Shown here: piece after piece, positions 6,085-6,466 of the stretch
How the letters are laid out: every line of letters begins with the position of its first letter
Position numbering within the stretch: the stretch's first letter is position 1
Assembly (NCBI GenBank): GCA_007130265.1
Contig: SLST01000398.1
Location: 1-6,466, forward strand
DNA length: 6,466 nt
Source of the DNA: Spirochaetales bacterium
Lineage (GTDB): Bacteria > Spirochaetota > Spirochaetia > DSM-27196 > SLST01
Direction: 5' to 3'
Notes under the pieces: generated by a model
The model's input: the letters and a program-made list of their open reading frames with translations, nothing else
Databases searched by the model: none
What the model was told of the DNA's origin: nothing
Position numbers and translations under genes: made by a program

Positions 6085-6466
6085 ATGAATGAGCATGCGC
6101 AGACTTGCTGTACCCCCGGCGGGGGGCGATCTCTTCCCGACGGCAACCGGGCGGCAGAGCCGTCGCAAGCCGCTGCCGAAAGCACTGCCAGAAGTACTGC
6201 CAGAAGTACCGACCAGACTCCCTCCCGGCGCCACCACCACCGACTCGTGCCGCTATCCGGTGGAACCTTCCTCATGGGGACAGACGACGCAGAAGGGTTT
6301 CCCGCAGACGGTGAAGGACCCGTGCGTGAGGTGACCGTCTCGCCGTTCGCTATCGATCGGTACAGCGTGACCAACGCCGAGTACGCCGAGTTCGCCGAGG
6401 ATACCGGGTACGTGACGGAGGCCGAGCGCTTCGGGTGGTCGTTCGTGTTTGCGCTCTTCGTGCCCA
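6085..6466 (+). CDS. Formylglycine-generating enzyme (SUMF1 family), N-terminal part, cut by window edge
   Basis: The gene runs off the right edge with 127 codons visible. Formylglycine-generating enzymes oxidise a cysteine in sulfatases to the catalytic formylglycine. The domain begins at about residue 57 with GGTFLMGTDDAEGF, then GEGPVREVTV, FAIDRYSVTNAEYAEF and TGYVTEAERFGWSFVF. The TGYxTEAExFGxSFVF segment is typical of true formylglycine-generating enzymes (compare human SUMF1) rather than of the wider domain family. The catalytic cysteines lie near the C-terminus, outside the window. Residues 1-56 are a low-complexity leader with a vicinal pair C8-C9 in TCCTPGG, a STAR repeat (33-40) and HHH (50-52); it does not look like a signal peptide. 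ATG 6085 is the only ATG after the in-frame stop at 6067 that keeps the CC motif. GTG 6247 is an alternative. No sulfatase is visible nearby. Confidence 0.85.
   Translation, partial: MNEHAQTCCTPGGGRSLPDGNRAAEPSQAAAESTARSTARSTDQTPSRRHHHRLVPLSGGTFLMGTDDAEGFPADGEGPVREVTVSPFAIDRYSVTNAEYAEFAEDTGYVTEAERFGWSFVFALFVP
6181..6216 (+). repeat. 12-base tandem repeat in the FGE leader
   Basis: AGCACTGCCAGA (6181-6192) is followed by AGTACTGCCAGA (6193-6204), one base different, and then a decayed third copy (6205-6216, AGTACCGACCAG). They encode STAR, STAR and STDQ (residues 33-44). The repeat lies in the low-complexity leader ahead of the catalytic domain and keeps frame, so its length could vary between strains. 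Confidence 0.7.

Noticed and set aside
6089..6334. 81-codon plus-strand frame starting at 6089
   Set aside because: It is out of frame with the formylglycine-generating enzyme that starts at 6085. Its product (Pro/Leu/Glu runs) has no motif, whereas the frame from 6085 contains the GGTFLMG and TGYVTEAERFG blocks.
6051..6374. 107-codon minus-strand frame across the right-edge region
   Set aside because: It overlaps the real gene on the other strand. A Leu/Ala-rich stretch looks membrane-like, but it arises opposite the STAR repeat.

Overview
The window is a dense, GC-rich (roughly 60-65% by eye) bacterial chromosomal segment with almost no non-coding DNA. It carries three transcription blocks. 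The TonB/ExbB/ExbD set and an outer-membrane-type C-terminus indicate a diderm (Gram-negative-type) bacterium. The HAD hydrolase and the cyclic-nucleotide-binding histidine kinase resemble what I recall from GC-rich Spirochaetota, but that placement is an impression and no marker in the window proves it. No tRNA, rRNA, CRISPR array, insertion sequence or phage gene is visible.

Block 1 (2-4220, plus strand) looks like one operon of six genes with gaps of 0-16 bases or short overlaps. In order: the C-terminal end of a probable outer-membrane beta-barrel protein, ExbB, ExbD, a TonB-like protein with a long acidic Pro/Glu linker, a HAD-superfamily hydrolase, and a soluble histidine kinase with an N-terminal cyclic-nucleotide-binding domain. 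The first four encode an outer-membrane protein plus the inner-membrane motor and periplasm-spanning arm that could energise it. The last two add a phosphatase-type enzyme and a signalling kinase. No response regulator or sugar/siderophore permease is in view.

Block 2 (4159-5962, minus strand) is a two-gene unit. A cation diffusion facilitator comes first and a TatD-family metal-dependent deoxyribonuclease second, with an 8-base start/stop overlap. It converges on block 1, and the 3' ends of the kinase and tatD overlap antisense by 62 bases. The transporter has Asn where zinc/iron transporters usually have the fifth-helix metal-binding His, so its metal may differ (possibly manganese).

Block 3 (6085 to the right edge, plus strand) is the start of a formylglycine-generating enzyme (sulfatase-activating, SUMF1 family). 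It is cut by the window edge and is divergent from the cation transporter across a 122-base intergenic region. This is the only real intergenic space, and it holds an AT-rich patch with a TATGAT box.

Nothing here is a clearly unprecedented system. The points most worth following are the coupling of a TonB motor operon to a cyclic-nucleotide-responsive kinase, the antisense tail overlap, the altered metal site and the edge-truncated formylglycine-generating enzyme.
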